From the NCBI GenBank assembly GCA_002343455.1, contig DDSR01000274.1:1-8380 (forward strand): DNA of 8,380 bases, written 5' to 3'. The position numbers and the translations under genes were made by a program. Shown here piece by piece: positions 1 through 6,326 of the stretch. This DNA comes from Deltaproteobacteria bacterium UBA2385 (lineage in GTDB: Bacteria; Myxococcota_A; UBA796; UBA2385). Position 1 is the stretch's first letter. Every line of letters starts with the position of its first letter. A model generated the notes under the pieces. That model ran no database searches and was not told the origin of the DNA. It worked only from the letters and a program-made list of their open reading frames with translations.

Positions 1-981
1 GGGCAGGGGAGGGGGCTGGTGCCCGGCGTGGCCGGGCGCCGATCGGATCAGCGCGGTGGCGTGGGGCTGGACGGCGTGGAGCAGCTCGGCGAAGCGACCG
101 TCCTCGACGATGTCGCCCTGGTCGGCGGTCTTGCGGATCCGGTCGTCGCAGATCACGCCGACCAGCGGCACCATGCTGCCGTTGATCCGGGCCAGGCCCA
201 GCGAGGGCAGGACCCGCGAGCAGATCCGCACGCCTCCCACCACGATCTGGATGCCCTCCTTGGCGTGGGCGACCGAGGGGGGGATGGCCAGGGCGCCCCG
301 GCGGCCACCCTCGTCGAAGCTGAGCGCGCCGCTCATCCCCTTGAGCTTCACCTCGCGCTGGGCCCGGTAGCCGAAGGGCGCCCGGTAGTTGATCAGGATC
401 GGCACCGGGCAGTGCGTGCAGGCGGCCTCGATCAGCTTGACCTCGGTCAGGTCCTCGTTTCCGACGAAGCGGCTGAGCCAGCCCTTGGTGAACTCCACCG
501 AGAGCCAGGTCCCGTGGATGGCCGTCTCCGGCCTGCCGATGTGGCCGGCCCCGCCGGCGCCGAGCTCCAGCCGGGCCGTGCCCTCGACCGTGCCGTTGCC
601 GGCCTCGACCGCGATGGAGTGGGGCTTCCGTTGCAGCAGCGCGTTGAGCCCGATCGCCAGCTGTACGACGTGGCGGGTGCCGGCGTCGGCGCGGTCCAGG
701 AAGAGGTAGTCGAAGACGTTGTCGAGCTGCTGGGGGGTCGGGTGGCGACCTCCGATCCAGGCGAAGAAGAGGCGCTCGGGGCTGACGTCGATGGCGATCC
801 AGCGCGCTTCGGCGAAGACGGCGGCCTGCACCAGCTCCAGGATGTAGGTCGAGGGATCGCGCAGCGAGAACTCGCGCATCTTCTCGATGGCCTTGTCTCG
901 GGACAGGCTGAAGCGGCGGCGCTCGACCATCTTGCCCGGGGCCCGGCTGCGCTCCAGCAGGCCCTTCAGCTCGTCGCTCAT
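1..981 (-). CDS. Degenerate Hsp90-like (GHKL-fold) protein, C-terminus beyond window
   Basis: This frame is open for 327 codons from ATG at 981 to the window edge, so the gene is partial at its 3' end. The N-terminal part resembles the Hsp90-type ATPase fold. Residues 46-58 (YILELVQAAV...) align with the ELVQNSIDA helix of the neighbouring gene, and a glycine-containing stretch follows near 109-115 (LAIGLNALL). The Mg-coordinating Asn of the helix is Ala here (E49-L-V-Q-A53). The DxGxGM motif is replaced by W75-I-G-G, with no Asp. ATP binding is therefore doubtful. Residues around 270-300 (a VGVICDDRIRKT stretch) have no function I can assign. The start is supported by GAGG with a 7-base spacer inside the upstream gene and by the ATGA overlap with that gene's stop, which implies translational coupling. 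It may be a regulatory partner or pseudo-ATPase of the upstream Hsp90-like protein. The coding call is firm; the fold assignment is by motif only. Confidence 0.
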   Translation of the reverse strand, partial: MSDELKGLLERSRAPGKMVERRRFSLSRDKAIEKMREFSLRDPSTYILELVQAAVFAEARWIAIDVSPERLFFAWIGGRHPTPQQLDNVFDYLFLDRADAGTRHVVQLAIGLNALLQRKPHSIAVEAGNGTVEGTARLELGAGGAGHIGRPETAIHGTWLSVEFTKGWLSRFVGNEDLTEVKLIEAACTHCPVPILINYRAPFGYRAQREVKLKGMSGALSFDEGGRRGALAIPPSVAHAKEGIQIVVGGVRICSRVLPSLGLARINGSMVPLVGVICDDRIRKTADQGDIVEDGRFAELLHAVQPHATALIRSAPGHAGHQPPPLP

Positions 982-2762
982 CGGACCCCCTCGGAGGCGA
1001 AGGACGCTTCCAGGGCGCTCTTCCACCCCTCCTCGTCGTCGAGATCCAGGGCCTCGAGCACGAGGTGGGCCAAGGCCAGCGCGGCGGCGCGAGGCTGCTC
1101 ACCGGCCAGGATCAGGCGGGCCTGGAAGCTGGGGTGGGCCCGATCGATGAGCACCCGGCGGGCGCGGAAGAGGGGAGGCAGCCAGCGGAAGCGGCCGCCG
1201 GTGCGGCGGAAGATCGTCTGATCGACCGCGCCCTCGAGGACCAGGGTGCCGTCGTCGCCTCCTGCCAGCTCGGAGAGGCGCAGCTCGATACCGTCGCCGG
1301 CCGCCTCTGCCAGCAGGGTCGAGACGGCGGCGAGCAGCTCGCGCTCTCGCGGGCGGAGGGAGGAGGGGGGGACCGAGCGGGGCAGCAGGTAGACCTGGTC
1401 GGCGGGGACCACCCGGCGGCGGGTCAGCCGCAGGGCGAAGAAGGGCGTCCGCCAGGTGGCGTCCAGCACCTCGCGCAGATCGGGATCGTCCTCGAAGAGG
1501 AGGATCCCGTCCTGCTCCAAGGCGGCCCTCAGCTCGGGCGAGGCCGGGACGAGCAGGACGGCGCCGTGGTCCTGGTAGCTGCGCTCCAGCTGGCTCAGGC
1601 TGACGGGTTGGCCGCGGTGATCCCGCAGGACCGGGGTGCTGCGGCCCTGGGGCAGACGCAGGTGGAGGGCCGAGGTGCGGCAGGCGGCCGCGAAGTAGCG
1701 GTGCAGCTGGCCGAGCGGCTGTTCGGCCGCCACCGCCCGGGCCAGGGCCTCGAGCAGCTGGAGCTCCAGCCGCTCGTTCGCGCGGAGCAGGGTCTCCATC
1801 GCCAGCGTCCAGTTGCGGTCCTGGAGCACGTTGTCGCGGGTCAGGGTGTGCTCCAGGCGGTCGTACTTGATCTTGAAGCTGAGGTGGCGGCTGCGGGGGG
1901 CGAAGCGGCCCAGCACCTCGTCGTGCTCGGACTGCACCAGGGTCAGGCCGCCGTTGTAGAAGCCGAAGCGGGCGCGAGGGGCGTAGCCCACGACGATCTG
2001 CACTCCCTGGTCTTCGTGTCTGAGGAGCAGATCGGCCTCGATGTCGAGCGGGCGGTTGATCTGCACCGCGGCGCCGGGGTCGACGGCGCTGGGGGCGGCC
2101 GCACCCGAGGGCGCCTCGAAGGCGGCGAAGGGGTCGGCCTCGGCACTGGGCGCGCGCTGGCCGCCCGCGGTCCGGTCCAGGAACTGGATCAAGGTGTCGG
2201 AGTGCTCGCACCAGAAGCCGAGGATCCACTGGCACTCGCGCACGAAGGAGGCCACCTCGGCCGTCGGCATCCGTTTGAAGAGGCTGACACGCGTGCCGGC
2301 GACCGGGTCGTCCAGGCGGACCTTCTCGAAGCTGCGGTCGGGGTGGAAGAAGAGCTCCCAGGACTCGCCGTGGCGGCCGGTCCGCAGGATCACCGCCTCG
2401 GGCCGGATGGCGAAGATCGAGGTGAAGCCGATCCCGAACTTGCCGATCTTGGTGAGGTCCCCCTCCTTGGTCGAGGAGAAGAGCCGGGTCAGCTGCGAGT
2501 CGATGATGCGCTCGTCCATGCCCTCGCCCCAGTCCTCGACGTGGATGGCGAGGACGACGGCGTCGCTGCTGGAGGGGTCGGGGTGTCGCTCGATCCGGAC
2601 CTCGACCCGGGGGCTGCCGGCGTCGATGGAGTTCTGGACCAGCTCGCGGAGGAAGTCCAAGGGGCGGGCGAACTGGTTGACCAGGTTCTCCAGCGCGGCG
2701 TCGGCCAGGCTGTCGGCGGAGGCGAGGTCGGACAGGTCGATCGGGAGGCCGGTCTGGCTCAT
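978..2762 (-). CDS. Hsp90-like (HtpG-related) ATPase
   Basis: This 594-residue protein has an intact N-terminal Bergerat ATP pocket. The N-box is E40-L-V-Q-N44 followed by SIDAG, and the D77-W-G-E-G-M82 motif matches the DxGxGM of Hsp90. An S98-T-K is followed by the glycine loop IGKFGIGF (106-113), very close to IGQFGVGF of HtpG. Residues about 200-235 form an Ala/Pro-rich, probably disordered linker. The middle region includes HTLTRDNVLQD (305-315), matching the Ser-Arg-Glu segment of Hsp90; R309 would be the catalytic arginine. The C-terminal half (about 350-594) is not recognisable as the HtpG dimerisation domain, so this is a divergent family member and not HtpG itself. The expected role is ATP-driven chaperone or conformational switch in the cytoplasm. 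I chose ATG 2762 because AGGAG lies 6 bases upstream; an in-frame ATG at 2789 has no ribosome binding site. The stop overlaps the next gene's start (ATGA). Confidence 0.
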   Translation of the reverse strand: MSQTGLPIDLSDLASADSLADAALENLVNQFARPLDFLRELVQNSIDAGSPRVEVRIERHPDPSSSDAVVLAIHVEDWGEGMDERIIDSQLTRLFSSTKEGDLTKIGKFGIGFTSIFAIRPEAVILRTGRHGESWELFFHPDRSFEKVRLDDPVAGTRVSLFKRMPTAEVASFVRECQWILGFWCEHSDTLIQFLDRTAGGQRAPSAEADPFAAFEAPSGAAAPSAVDPGAAVQINRPLDIEADLLLRHEDQGVQIVVGYAPRARFGFYNGGLTLVQSEHDEVLGRFAPRSRHLSFKIKYDRLEHTLTRDNVLQDRNWTLAMETLLRANERLELQLLEALARAVAAEQPLGQLHRYFAAACRTSALHLRLPQGRSTPVLRDHRGQPVSLSQLERSYQDHGAVLLVPASPELRAALEQDGILLFEDDPDLREVLDATWRTPFFALRLTRRRVVPADQVYLLPRSVPPSSLRPRERELLAAVSTLLAEAAGDGIELRLSELAGGDDGTLVLEGAVDQTIFRRTGGRFRWLPPLFRARRVLIDRAHPSFQARLILAGEQPRAAALALAHLVLEALDLDDEEGWKSALEASFASEGVR

Positions 2763-2768
2763 CGAGGG

Positions 2769-2773
2769 CTCCT
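2769..2773 (-). promoter_or_regulatory. Ribosome binding site deciding the Hsp90-like start
   Basis: AGGAG on the minus strand, 6 bases before ATG 2762. It favours the 594-residue product over a 603-residue one starting at 2789, whose upstream bases hold no purine-rich site. Confidence 0.
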
Positions 2774-2813
2774 GGCCCGACTCTGGCATGAGCGCGCGGC
2801 GCGTGGGCGTTGC

Positions 2814-3087
2814 TCAGCGGGAGAGCGCGGCACGACGGGCCGGGAGAGGTCGGCCCGAGGCGGGCCCCAGCGCCGGGGCCTGGCGCCCGCGAGCCACATC
2901 CAGGGTGGACATCGGGCGGTCCAGCCAGACCCTGCCGGACTGCACGGCCCCCAACAGGCGCAGGGCGTTCTGGATGCGTTCGGGCTCGGGCGAGGCGATC
3001 GGTAGCGCCATGTCGAAGCTGAGGGCGGCGACCTCGGAGAGCAGGGGCAGGGAGGAGCCGGGGAAGGCCCGCGACGATGAATTCCAT
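2814..3087 (-). pseudogene. Small unknown gene with an apparent one-base frameshift
   Basis: ATG 3087 has a strong GGGAG site 6 bases upstream and begins MEFIVA. The reading frame with G/C-rich third positions then changes at a GGG run (+ strand CCC, 3068-3070). Beyond it the coding-like frame is a different one, running through FPGSSLPLLSEVAALSFDMA, then PIASPEPERIQNALRLLGAV, and ending at the TGA at 2814-2816. Removing one G gives a clean product of about 90 residues: 274 bases minus one is divisible by three. The part from ATG 3011 (65 residues) is open as it stands, but that ATG has no ribosome binding site. The unshifted frame from 3087 runs on antisense-like through the next gene and has poor third-position bias. 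The gene sits between the TerB-like and Hsp90-like genes, 51 bases before the latter. I do not recognise the protein. It may be a real frameshift mutation, an assembly error, or a shorter gene starting at 3011. A GC-rich hairpin (2861-2882) lies inside it. Confidence 0.
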
Positions 3088-3093
3088 GCAGCG

Positions 3094-3098
3094 CTCCC
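3094..3098 (-). promoter_or_regulatory. Ribosome binding site for the small unknown gene
   Basis: GGGAG on the minus strand, 6 bases before ATG 3087. It is the main evidence that translation starts there and not at ATG 3117 or ATG 3011, neither of which has a comparable site. Confidence 0.
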
Positions 3099-3172
3099 GG
3101 GTGGGCCGGAGCTGCATGCGGGGAGGACGCCATTCGTGTCTTCGGGAACCTGCCGGGAGATTGTCGAGAGAA

Positions 3173-3211
3173 CCGACGGGAGACCGTCAGGCGCTGCCGG
3201 ACATCCGTCGG
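3173..3211. repeat. Inverted repeat downstream of the TerB-like gene
   Basis: CCGACGG (3173-3179) and CCGTCGG (3205-3211) form a perfect 7-base inverted repeat with a 25-base loop. A nested GACGG-GAGA-CCGTC hairpin (3175-3188) shares the left arm, so the two structures are alternatives. It begins 12 bases after the TerB-like stop on the minus strand. There is no T-run, so an intrinsic terminator is not shown. It could reduce read-through or affect mRNA stability. Confidence 0.
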
Positions 3212-3223
3212 CCCGGGGCGGGC

Positions 3224-3550
3224 TCAGCGAATCAGCTGGTCCAGCAGCTCGAAGCTCTCAGCCTCGCTGGGGCTGATCTCGCCGTCGGAGTAGATCATCG
3301 ACTTGACGGTCTCCAGGAAGAGCTCCCGGTGATGCACGGGGATCTCCTGGGGATCGACGTCCTCGGGCGCCGGCGGGCTGCGCAGCAGGGCCTCGACCTC
3401 TTCGACCTCGTCGTCGTCGAGGTCGAACTTCTTGACAAGTCGGTGAACGATGGAGCGCTCCGCGTCTCGGACCTCGAGGTCGGCCCAGGCAAAGGAGCAA
3501 AGGAATCGGATGAGCTGCATGCGCTCGTCGCGACTGAGTTCGGAAAGCAT
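3224..3550 (-). CDS. TerB-like (tellurite-resistance TerB fold) small protein
   Basis: This 108-residue acidic, helical cytoplasmic protein has the two-half TerB pattern. The first acidic motif is A-D24-L-E-V...E31 near the N-terminus. The second is the more typical YSDGEISPSE (87-96), with D89, E91 and E96 as likely metal ligands. Its length is about that of a single TerB domain. An acidic middle (residues 43-55) and a proline-containing spacer (59-71) separate the halves. TerB-fold proteins are linked to metal binding and to stress or membrane-associated complexes; the exact job here is unknown. I chose ATG 3550 over an upstream in-frame ATG at 3703 because GGAG lies 7 bases before it, and because the extra 51 residues look non-coding and would overlap the divergent transporter start. 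It is the first gene of the minus-strand cluster with the Hsp90-like pair. It has no signal peptide or membrane segment. Confidence 0.
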   Translation of the reverse strand: MLSELSRDERMQLIRFLCSFAWADLEVRDAERSIVHRLVKKFDLDDDEVEEVEALLRSPPAPEDVDPQEIPVHHRELFLETVKSMIYSDGEISPSEAESFELLDQLIR

Positions 3551-3557
3551 GGTCAGG

Positions 3558-3561
3558 CTCC
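3558..3561 (-). promoter_or_regulatory. Ribosome binding site deciding the TerB-like start
   Basis: GGAG on the minus strand with a 7-base spacer to ATG 3550. It supports the 108-residue product over a 159-residue one starting at 3703. Confidence 0.
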
Positions 3562-3647
3562 AGGGGGGTTCGAGCAGGTGGTACCGCCCGTCGACGATTT
3601 GCGTCGGGCAAGGGGAGCCGCAGGCGGATACCCCGGCGCCCCCGCCG

Positions 3648-3653
3648 ATTGTA
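3648..3653 (-). promoter_or_regulatory. Candidate -10 box for the TerB-like gene
   Basis: TACAAT on the minus strand, about 97 bases before ATG 3550, is one of few AT-containing hexamers in the 151-base divergent gap. The best -35 at proper distance (TTCCTG, 18 bases upstream) matches the sigma70 consensus poorly. I see no convincing promoter for the divergent plus-strand gene in the same gap. Confidence 0.
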
Positions 3654-3701
3654 CACGGCTCCACGCCAACACAGGAATCGCTTCTGGACCCTGCGCTCGC
3701 C

Positions 3702-4562
3702 ATGCTCGCTCAGAACATCGCGGTCGGGGCCTTCGTGGTCCTGCTGATGCTCTCCGTCGGGCTCGACCTCTCCGTCGACAGCGTCATCGCCACGCTCCGG
3801 CGCCCGCTGGCCTTGGGGGCCGGAGCGCTCACCGGCTACGTGCTGGTGCCCTTGCTGGCCATGGCGATGGCCGCGCTGGCCGAGGTCGACCCCGGAGTGA
3901 GGGCGGGCCTGCTGCTCTGCGCCTTCGCCCCGGGCGGGCCGATGGGGGCCTACCTGACCTGGCAGGCCCGCGGCAACGTGCCGCTGGCGGCGGCGATGGT
4001 CCTGCTCTTCAACGCTGCAAACACCGTGCTCATCCCCCTGGGCCTCAGCCTGGCGGGGGTCGCGGGGGTCGGCGACGGCTTCAGCCACCTGGGGGAGATG
4101 GCCACGACCATCGTGCTCTACCAGATCCTCCCCCTGGCGGTGGGGATGGCCTTGCGCCGGGGTGTCCCGGGTCGAGCGGCCAGGCTGCAGCGGGTCTGCG
4201 CCTCGCTCGCCAACCTCTTGCTGGTGCTGGTCGGAGGAGGGGTGCTGCTGTTCCAGGGGGCACGCTTCCTGGAGGCGGGCCCGCGCGCGGTCCTGGCGGT
4301 GCTGAGCTGCGTCCTGGGCTCGCTGGTCTTGGGGTGGTTCTGCGCTCCCCGCAGCCGCCCCGACCGCGTGGCCCTCGCCTGCGTCGGGGTGATCCACAGC
4401 ACCAGCGCCTGCATCCTGCTGGCCACGACCTGGTTCAAGGATCCCCTGGTGCTGCTGACGGTGGTCCTGTGGTCGGGCTCGATGTTCCTGGTCGGGGTCG
4501 TGGCGGCCCGCCTGCTGGGGCGCGCGGCTCGGAGCGCGACGAGCGTGGCGGGCGGAGGATGA
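3702..4562 (+). CDS. Bile acid:sodium symporter (BASS/SBF) family transporter
   Basis: This 286-residue inner-membrane protein has about nine hydrophobic segments, roughly 3-24, 38-61, 66-88, 94-119, 128-151, 165-186, 195-215, 222-244 and 248-273. Two family hallmarks are visible. The first is CAFAPGGPMGA (73-83), at the position of the conserved PGG discontinuous helix. The second is the helix DRVALACVGVIHSTSA (221-236), matching the RTVAIEVGMQNS-type helix. Members move bile acids, pantoate, keto acids or other organic anions with sodium; the substrate cannot be read from the sequence. The usual Asn of the PGG loop and the GMQN are altered here (PGGPMGA, GVIHS), so substrate or ion coupling may differ. 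ATG 3702 directly precedes the first membrane segment. No clear ribosome binding site is seen, so initiation may be leaderless. It is divergent from the TerB-like gene and lies 46 bases before the histidine kinase, possibly in one operon with it. Confidence 0.
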   Translation: MLAQNIAVGAFVVLLMLSVGLDLSVDSVIATLRRPLALGAGALTGYVLVPLLAMAMAALAEVDPGVRAGLLLCAFAPGGPMGAYLTWQARGNVPLAAAMVLLFNAANTVLIPLGLSLAGVAGVGDGFSHLGEMATTIVLYQILPLAVGMALRRGVPGRAARLQRVCASLANLLLVLVGGGVLLFQGARFLEAGPRAVLAVLSCVLGSLVLGWFCAPRSRPDRVALACVGVIHSTSACILLATTWFKDPLVLLTVVLWSGSMFLVGVVAARLLGRAARSATSVAGGG

Positions 4563-4608
4563 CGCGCCCGCCAGCGCACCGTTAGAGGCTCAGCGGGAGG
4601 GGGCGGCG

Positions 4609-5568
4609 ATGGCCTCGCGGGTTCGCAGCATCAGCACGCCGATCACGCTCACGGTGGTCGGCGTCCTCCTCAACATCGCCCTGCTGGTCGGGTGGACGGT
4701 GATCATCGCCCAGAACCTCGGCGCCAGCGATCAGCTGGCCGTCACCAACCGCTGGCTGCTGGTGGCCGGGCCCGCCTCCTTCGCCAGCATCATCGTGCTG
4801 CTGGTGATCTTCTGCATCCGGCTGGTCCGCGACATCATCGAGGGCCAGCGCCAGACCCGCTTCATCGACAGCGTCACCCACGAGCTGCGCAGCCCCCTGG
4901 CCAGCCTGCGCCTCTGCCTGCAGACCCTCCAGCGCCGCCAGCTCAACGAAGACCAACGCTCCGAGCTGAACGCGATGATGGTCAACGACGTGGACCGGCT
5001 GAGCGCCTTCATCGACGACATCCTGGAGGCCAGCCGCATCGACCACGGCGGCGAAGGGGTCGTCCAGAAGGAGATCGACCTGCACGCCCTGGTGGAGCTC
5101 TCGGCCAACAAGGTGCGGGCTCGCTACAAGGTCGAGGAGGGCGCCATCGAGAACCTGGTGCCCGAGGGGATCATCCTGACGACGGACGACACGGCGCTGG
5201 AGATGGTGCTGAGGAACCTGCTGGACAACGCGGTGAAGTACTCCGATCCTCCCTACCGGGTCGCGGTGCGGGCGATGGTCCATCGAGGCCGGGTGCGGGT
5301 CTCGGTAGAGGACCGCGGCATCGGCATCCCGCGGGCGCACCTCAAGCGCGTCTTCGAGCGCTTCTACCGCGTGCCCTCGGTGGGGGTGCGCAAGCGACAG
5401 GGGACCGGGCTGGGCCTGTACGTGGTCGCCTCGCTGGTCCGGGCCCTCGGTGGGAAGCTGGCCGCGACCTCGCCGGGGCGGGACCAGGGGACCACGATGA
5501 GCTTCACCCTGCCCGTCGAGGCTCGTTATGGACCCCGCCCCCTCCCGCAAGACCAGCAAGCCTCCTGA
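4609..5568 (+). CDS. Sensor histidine kinase, compact two-helix membrane sensor
   Basis: This 319-residue kinase has two membrane helices (about 11-35 and 50-73) joined by only about 15 residues, so it has no extracytoplasmic sensor domain. The linker leads straight into the HisKA helix with the H-box FIDSVTHELRSPL (phosphoacceptor H91). The HATPase domain has the N-box LRNLLDNAVKYS (N207), the G1 motif DRGIG (235-239), the F-box FERFYR (249-254) and the G2 motif GTGLGL (265-270). All key residues are intact. It should autophosphorylate at H91 and pass phosphate to the regulator encoded 23 bases downstream. The lack of an external domain suggests a signal sensed within the membrane. ATG 4609 has GGAGG 8 bases upstream. 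The last 15 residues or so have weaker third-position G/C bias than the rest, and an overlapping short ORF there is a possible reason. Confidence 0.
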   Translation: MASRVRSISTPITLTVVGVLLNIALLVGWTVIIAQNLGASDQLAVTNRWLLVAGPASFASIIVLLVIFCIRLVRDIIEGQRQTRFIDSVTHELRSPLASLRLCLQTLQRRQLNEDQRSELNAMMVNDVDRLSAFIDDILEASRIDHGGEGVVQKEIDLHALVELSANKVRARYKVEEGAIENLVPEGIILTTDDTALEMVLRNLLDNAVKYSDPPYRVAVRAMVHRGRVRVSVEDRGIGIPRAHLKRVFERFYRVPSVGVRKRQGTGLGLYVVASLVRALGGKLAATSPGRDQGTTMSFTLPVEARYGPRPLPQDQQAS

Positions 5569-5602
5569 AGCGCACGGCATCGAGGTCGTCATTGGAACCT
5601 GA
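5528..5602 (+). CDS. Possible 24-codon ORF bridging kinase and regulator
   Basis: ATG 5528 has GAGG 6 bases upstream and opens 24 codons (MDPAPSRKTSKPPEA...) ending at TGA 5602. Its third positions are mostly G/C, better than those of the overlapping kinase tail. It spans the kinase stop and ends 10 bases past the regulator's TTG start. It may be a coupling leader peptide, a remnant of an older regulator start lost by frameshift, or chance. The peptide has no recognisable motif. Confidence 0.
   Translation: MDPAPSRKTSKPPEAHGIEVVIGT
5582..5586 (+). promoter_or_regulatory. Ribosome binding site supporting a TTG start
   Basis: GAGGT with a 5-base spacer to TTG 5592. No ATG or GTG lies in frame between the kinase end and the receiver domain, so this site decides the regulator's start. 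Confidence 0.
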
Positions 5603-6326
5603 AGCTCCGGAGACCCACTCGCTCCTGATCGTCGAGGACGAGGATCACCTCGCGCGCGCCTTGCGGCTGAACTTCGAGCTGGAGGGCTTCGAGGTGGTGA
5701 TCGCCTCGACCGGGCGCGAGGCCTTCGCCGCGCTCGCCCGCTCCCGCCCCTTCCACTGCATCGTCCTGGACGTGACCCTGCCCGATATGGACGGCTTCGA
5801 CATCTGCCGTCGCCTGCGCGAGGTCGGCGACTACACCCCGGTGCTGATGCTGACCGCTCGCAGCCTGACCGATGATCGGGTCGAGGGGCTCGAGAGCGGA
5901 GCGGACGACTACATCACCAAGCCCTTCGACCTGGGCGAGCTGATCGCCCGGGTGCGGTCGGCCATCCGGCGCCGAGACTGGGAGCGCCATCGCCAGACCC
6001 GGGCCTCCTCGGTGCTCAGCTTCGGAGAGGCGCGCATCGACTTCGACTCCCACGAGGTCAGCGTCCGGGGCGAGGTCCTCCGCCTGACGACCCTGGAGCT
6101 CGACCTGATCCGATACTTCGCCCAGAACGTCGGGCGGGTCATCGCCCGCGAGGAGCTGCTTCAGAAGGTCTGGAAGCTGCGGAACCACCCCAACACCCGG
6201 ACCGTGGACAACTTCGTGCTGCGGCTCCGGCGCCACTTCGAGCCCGACGAGACCCAACCGCGCTACTTCCTGAGCGTGCGTGGAGCTGGCTACCGCTTCG
6301 TCCCCGAGGGTGAGGCGGCTGGATGA
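5592..6326 (+). CDS. OmpR/PhoB-type response regulator
   Basis: This 244-residue regulator starts at TTG. The receiver domain (about 9-125) has the acidic pocket E15/D16, phosphoacceptor D60 in IVLDVTLPDMDG, switch T88 in LMLTAR and K110 in YITKPFD. The C-terminal winged-helix domain (about 143-238) has the typical LTTLELDLIRYFAQNVGRVI start, the EELLQKVW helix, the TRTVDNFVLRLRRHFE recognition helix and the closing wing GAGYRFVP. All catalytic residues are present, so it should be a phosphorylation-controlled transcription factor partnered with the upstream kinase (23-base gap). Its stop overlaps the desaturase start (ATGA), so the desaturase is made along with the regulator and is the obvious candidate target or functional partner. 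The TTG start may keep its level low. No binding site could be identified from this sequence alone. Confidence 0.
   Translation: MEPEAPETHSLLIVEDEDHLARALRLNFELEGFEVVIASTGREAFAALARSRPFHCIVLDVTLPDMDGFDICRRLREVGDYTPVLMLTARSLTDDRVEGLESGADDYITKPFDLGELIARVRSAIRRRDWERHRQTRASSVLSFGEARIDFDSHEVSVRGEVLRLTTLELDLIRYFAQNVGRVIAREELLQKVWKLRNHPNTRTVDNFVLRLRRHFEPDETQPRYFLSVRGAGYRFVPEGEAAG

Noticed and set aside
19..1221. 400-codon plus-strand frame opposite the partial Hsp90-like gene.
   Set aside because: It is the codon-aligned antisense of a gene with good start, overlap and fold motifs; it has no motif and a biased composition.
2803..2835. tRNA-like D-arm: GCTCAGCGGGAGAGC on the plus strand.
   Set aside because: The bases after it do not form an anticodon stem, there is no GTTCGA-type T-arm, and the acceptor has no partner. 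It lies over the stop of the small minus-strand gene.
1065..3005. Long open plus-strand frame of 646 codons opposite the Hsp90-like gene (and a 672-codon minus frame 1099-3117).
   Set aside because: High GC removes stop codons from the alternative frames. The products are Gly/Ala/Arg/Pro-rich without motifs, while the minus-strand frame at 978-2762 carries clear Hsp90 motifs.
3405..3425. Short CGT/GAC triplet repeat.
   Set aside because: It encodes the Asp/Glu run of the TerB-like protein in frame and is not a separate repeat element.
4692..5591. Plus-strand frame continuing upstream of the response regulator through the kinase gene.
   Set aside because: It is the shifted frame of the kinase with Arg/Pro-rich nonsense. 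The regulator proper begins at TTG 5592 with its own ribosome binding site.
4582..5592. 336-codon minus-strand frame opposite the histidine kinase.
   Set aside because: The plus strand carries all kinase motifs (H, N, G1, F, G2); the opposite frame is His/Asp/Gln-rich and motif-free.
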